Assembly (NCBI GenBank): GCA_002293145.1
Contig: DBCO01000020.1
Coordinates: forward strand, 81,337-145,336
DNA length: 64,000 nucleotides
Direction of reading: 5' to 3'
Origin: Akkermansiaceae bacterium UBA956
Lineage (GTDB): Bacteria > Verrucomicrobiota > Verrucomicrobiia > Verrucomicrobiales > Akkermansiaceae
Each line of letters starts with the position of its first letter. Position 1 is the stretch's first letter. The notes under the pieces are model-generated. The model worked only from the letters and a program-made list of their open reading frames with translations, searched no databases and was not told the origin of the DNA. Position numbers and translations under genes: made by a program. This document shows positions 61,139 through 64,000 of the stretch, piece after piece.

Positions 61139-62719
61139 TTACGGGCGTTTCTGAATCGCTTCTATCGCATTGCGGAAACTAGTCTGCAATTCGAGGTCTG
61201 CATTGATCTTCATCGCAGCTTCCAGTGCCTCGACGGATTTGGGGCCACCGACGCGTGCGCAGATGCGCGCAGCCGACATTCTCTGGCGGTTTTCACCTTC
61301 GCACAAGTGCTTGATGATGTAATCTTCTGCGGGCGCACCACTTTTGGCATAAATAGCCTCCCATTCGACGGGGCCACCCAGCCACAACTGGTCCATAATC
61401 GGATAAATTTCAGCCTGAGGCCATTTTGTCAAAAATTCCACCGTCTCCACTGGCAGCGTTTTCATACTCACGTAGTGCTCTTTTGCCACTTTCATCACCC
61501 CCTCGGGCGCGCCGTCTTTACCATCACTCCACACGATCAATGCCTTGGAGAGATTGGTAAGCATTTCCTTATCCGCCATCGGCAAAAGATCAATCATGCG
61601 CTTTATCACGTCGTCGCGAGATTGCATCGGCTCAGCCAACGAGAGCCGAACCAAAGCCTCATTGATCCGGCGAATGTCCATTCCCTCCATTTCCATGAGG
61701 TTGAATTCATAAAAAGAGCCGTCTGACTTCTCTGTGAGCTTATTCATCGGACGCTCGGCAAAACGTTTGTTGTCGACCAAAACAGAGATGATTTGCAATT
61801 CGTTATCGGTCTGATCTACCTCGCCCATGCGCCCACACTGGCTGGCCATTTCCTCGAAGCTAATTTGAGGATCTACCAAGACGAGCAAATAGTGGCGTGG
61901 ATTACGCGGATATAGGTGAGAGGCATCCCCCGCCCCACTCATGCGCATCAGGTAGCGTTCCACGATCTCAGAATTACTCTCCTGCAATCCTTTCATCCAG
62001 ATGCCGATGACTTTGCGCTTAGTTCCAGCCTCTGCAAGCGCTGTTTTCATTGGGCCATAACCTACTTCCGCGCGCAATTCCCCCCGCTTTTCGTCGACTG
62101 GACTGAGAGGCGCGACATTACTGGCATCATCATCCAAGATCGGCTTGGAGCGAACCAATGCTTGCGAACCCTCTTTGAAATAAACTGGCAACAAGATCAA
62201 AGTAAGTGCTCCCATGATCGCGAAAATCCCAGCTTTAACCTGCGCCCGCGGGTTGGCATAGATAATCATGATCGCTCCGATGATTGCGGCAAATCCAGCA
62301 ATCACCATGCGGCGATTCGCCGTCACGCCATCGAGCATTGCACCCTGCGCTCCAGCTAAAATCAACACCAATGCCGTAAGAATCATCATCGCCACACCGA
62401 CAATACCAACTAGCACTTTTCCAAATGGAACGGGCTCGAATCGACCCATTGGCGGTGCCACCGCATACTCGGCAGTGTGCATATGACTCGGCGCAGAAAA
62501 AGCGGTATACGGCTTGCTTGCATACTGCACCAAATGCGGATCGCGGCGCTCACCAGGATAAAATTTCTTCTGCTTGACGAGCGAGTCATCGTTCAGGCGA
62601 AAACGATGTTCGCAGGCTCCGCATTCGACCATACGACCAGTCAAGTCATGGTCCACACTAAAGCGTTGGCCGCACTTGGGGCATCGAATTTGAATTTGCG
62701 AGGCATCGTGTTCAGGCAT
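61139..62719 (-). CDS. Membrane protein with zinc-ribbon and HEAT-like tail
   Basis: From the ATG at 62719 the product has 526 residues; upstream starts run into the divergent region. A zinc-ribbon lies at residues 13-36 (CPKC and CGAC). Three TM segments are at about 101-123, 137-154 and 162-181. The rest is soluble, with LYPRNPRHYLLVLVDPQ and helical repeats near the end (QRMSAARICARVGGPKSVEALEAAMK, HEAT-like). No enzyme motif is seen. Such composite proteins are common in Verrucomicrobiota and Planctomycetota without known function. Confidence 0.65.
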   Translation of the reverse strand: MPEHDASQIQIRCPKCGQRFSVDHDLTGRMVECGACEHRFRLNDDSLVKQKKFYPGERRDPHLVQYASKPYTAFSAPSHMHTAEYAVAPPMGRFEPVPFGKVLVGIVGVAMMILTALVLILAGAQGAMLDGVTANRRMVIAGFAAIIGAIMIIYANPRAQVKAGIFAIMGALTLILLPVYFKEGSQALVRSKPILDDDASNVAPLSPVDEKRGELRAEVGYGPMKTALAEAGTKRKVIGIWMKGLQESNSEIVERYLMRMSGAGDASHLYPRNPRHYLLVLVDPQISFEEMASQCGRMGEVDQTDNELQIISVLVDNKRFAERPMNKLTEKSDGSFYEFNLMEMEGMDIRRINEALVRLSLAEPMQSRDDVIKRMIDLLPMADKEMLTNLSKALIVWSDGKDGAPEGVMKVAKEHYVSMKTLPVETVEFLTKWPQAEIYPIMDQLWLGGPVEWEAIYAKSGAPAEDYIIKHLCEGENRQRMSAARICARVGGPKSVEALEAAMKINADLELQTSFRNAIEAIQKRP

Positions 62720-62833
62720 TGCGAAGTCAGTTTTTATCTGAAAATGATTCACTTTGCAATACCAAGCAATGCGCAATGCAATTTTTTCGAGCGAACGCTT
62801 GCCCCCTACTCCATTATCGTGCAGCATTCGCCC

Positions 62834-63535
62834 ATGCATCCTGTCATTAAAGACCTTCTCATTCTCCAAGCGCGCGACCAGAAACTCTTGATCGTGCAAC
62901 GCGATTTAGACCGAATTCCTCGCGATGAAGCAAGCGCTAATGATCAGCTAGGCGGCGATCAAAATGCGCTACAAAAAGCCATCGACGCCCTGCGCCAATG
63001 TGAAGTCGCCACGAAAAAAATCGAACTCGACATCGCCACCCGCCGTAACACCATTCTTCGTCTCAAGCAGCAACAATTCGAGACACGAAAAAATGAAGAT
63101 TACACCGCTCTCGGTAACGAGGTAATCCGCTATACCAAAGAAATCGATGGCCTGGAAACCCAAGAGCTCGAGCACATGGAAATCGCCGATGGTCTGCGCG
63201 CCAAGGTCAAACAAGCCGAGGTGCAAGTCGCCCGCAGTCAAGCGCTTGTGAACGCAGACCTTGCTGATCTAACCACAAAAAAATCTCAACTTCTCCAACG
63301 CAAAGAACAACTCACCGCAGAGCGCATGACCCTCAGCACCAGCATCGATCCCGAGGTTTTGCCACTTTACGATAAGCTGATGAAATCCAAAAATGGTTCC
63401 GCTGTGGTGCAAGCTAGCAATGGAATGTGTGGTGGCTGCCACATGAAGCTCGTACCGACCACCTTGGTCAAAGTCCTCGCTGGGGCAGAAATTACCCAAT
63501 GCGAAAACTGCGGGCGCATGCTCTATCCTGATTGA
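62834..63535 (+). CDS. CdsZ-like zinc-ribbon coiled-coil protein (DUF164/C4-type)
   Basis: From the ATG at 62834 the product has 233 residues. An N-terminal helical part is followed by a coiled coil (about 30-175), with the family motif FETRKNEDYTALGNEV. The C-terminal zinc-ribbon has CGGC and CENC. This architecture is widespread (Chlamydia CdsZ, HP0958-like proteins) and has been linked to type III secretion or flagellar assembly in some species; in others its role is unknown. It is divergent from the membrane protein gene. Confidence 0.8.
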   Translation: MHPVIKDLLILQARDQKLLIVQRDLDRIPRDEASANDQLGGDQNALQKAIDALRQCEVATKKIELDIATRRNTILRLKQQQFETRKNEDYTALGNEVIRYTKEIDGLETQELEHMEIADGLRAKVKQAEVQVARSQALVNADLADLTTKKSQLLQRKEQLTAERMTLSTSIDPEVLPLYDKLMKSKNGSAVVQASNGMCGGCHMKLVPTTLVKVLAGAEITQCENCGRMLYPD

Positions 63536-64000
63536 GTTTTGCAAATTAGTCATCGGAGAATCATGGCAACTCACCTTGTCAGTCAAGCTCGTGAGAAAAC
63601 TTTGACCAACACATCACAGCCCGCTGCACTTCACATTTCGTCCCCCCTGCGCCACATTGATCTCCGCTACTGGACACATCTCCCACGCCTTCTGTAGCAT
63701 CGATCTCCGTTACTGATTACATCACCGCCGACTTCCGTCACATCGCCCTCCGCTACTGGACACATCAGTCCCGACTTCCGTCACATCGCCCTCCGCTACT
63801 GGACACATTGCCCCCGTCTTCCGTCACATCCTTCACCACAGCAGAAAGATTGCTAGTTATGTAAAATAATACCGTCCTAGCAGAAAATGATCAAACTCCC
63901 TTATTGCCAAAATGCATCCATTAAGCTATTCCTAGCCATGAGATAGAATCAACAACACTCTATCCCTCCCAAACAAGGGGGAATTCGATATTCCGTTAAA
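63536..64000. other. Intergenic region holding a tandem repeat
   Basis: No gene was recognised in these 465 bases. The first part is T/C-rich, 63644-63833 is a tandem repeat listed separately, and 63834-64000 is AT-rich with no clear promoter or terminator. Confidence 0.5.
63644..63833. repeat. 43-bp tandem repeat array
   Basis: CTCCGCTACTGGACACAT or a near match starts at 63662, 63705, 63748 and 63791, exactly 43 bases apart. The third and fourth units are nearly identical and the outer ones diverge. 43 is not a multiple of three and no frame is open through the array, so it is not coding. The role is unknown. Confidence 0.85.

Noticed and set aside
63644..63833. CRISPR array at the right end
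   Set aside because: Whole 43-bp units repeat with no unique spacers between them, and no cas gene is near.

Overview
The window looks like a chromosomal segment of a Verrucomicrobiota bacterium, probably order Verrucomicrobiales. The evidence is a DUF1800/DUF1501 pair with a pseudopilin-like third gene, a DUF5069 protein, a TatC with a long periplasmic insertion, Tat-type signals on several exported proteins, a CdsZ-like zinc-ribbon coiled-coil protein and many envelope proteins without recognisable families. GC content is near 50 percent, and Shine-Dalgarno sites are often weak. Assignment to the phylum is an inference from gene content; no rRNA is present.

Bases 1-13.9 kb hold housekeeping and envelope genes: a truncated AI-2E type permease, mscL, truA, an AsmA-like protein, purL and an MsbA-type ABC exporter. 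A reverse-strand group follows (methyltransferase, tatC, DUF3108 protein), then dnaN, an MFS transporter and an ArsC/Spx-like protein. Bases 14-31 kb are rich in exported proteins: a PQQ-like propeller next to a VanX-type dipeptidase, DUF5069, a Tat-exported Mn-type superoxide dismutase and purU. The large DUF1800-DUF1501-pseudopilin-like block lies here, followed by an A-type Fe-S carrier, aguB and several lineage-specific membrane or lipoproteins. Bases 32-46 kb carry an entericidin-like lipopeptide, an acidic unknown protein, a SWIM-SNF2 helicase, an orphan ParA, TatD, a SASA esterase, transaldolase, trmL-gpmI, cdaA with a very short CdaR-like partner, bioD and trpB. Bases 46-54.5 kb hold rlpA, lemA with an M48 protease, trmB, a thiol-redox pair, rpsT and a PIN-PhoH protein.

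From 54,549 to 60,985 an integrative element of about 6.4 kb sits in the 3' end of a tRNA-Leu(UAA) gene. It is bounded by a perfect 53-bp direct repeat and carries a tyrosine recombinase at its left end. Three ATTYGGGCA-type motifs lie near each end and look like integrase arm sites. Its core is a coupled operon (Xis-like HTH protein, small basic protein, DnaB-N/RecA-fold ATPase). Next comes a non-coding stretch with eleven exact GTGCAA hexamers, three reverse-oriented copies in tandem and an inverted repeat around an AT-rich centre. A perfect inverted repeat built on the same motif lies in front of the operon. This layout resembles an iteron-type origin with a self-regulated replication operon, and the element is the strongest candidate for something undescribed. 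Its accessory genes are short and unfamiliar, and none looks like a known defence or resistance gene.

The window ends with a zinc-ribbon/HEAT membrane protein, a CdsZ-like protein and an intergenic array of exact 43-bp periodicity.
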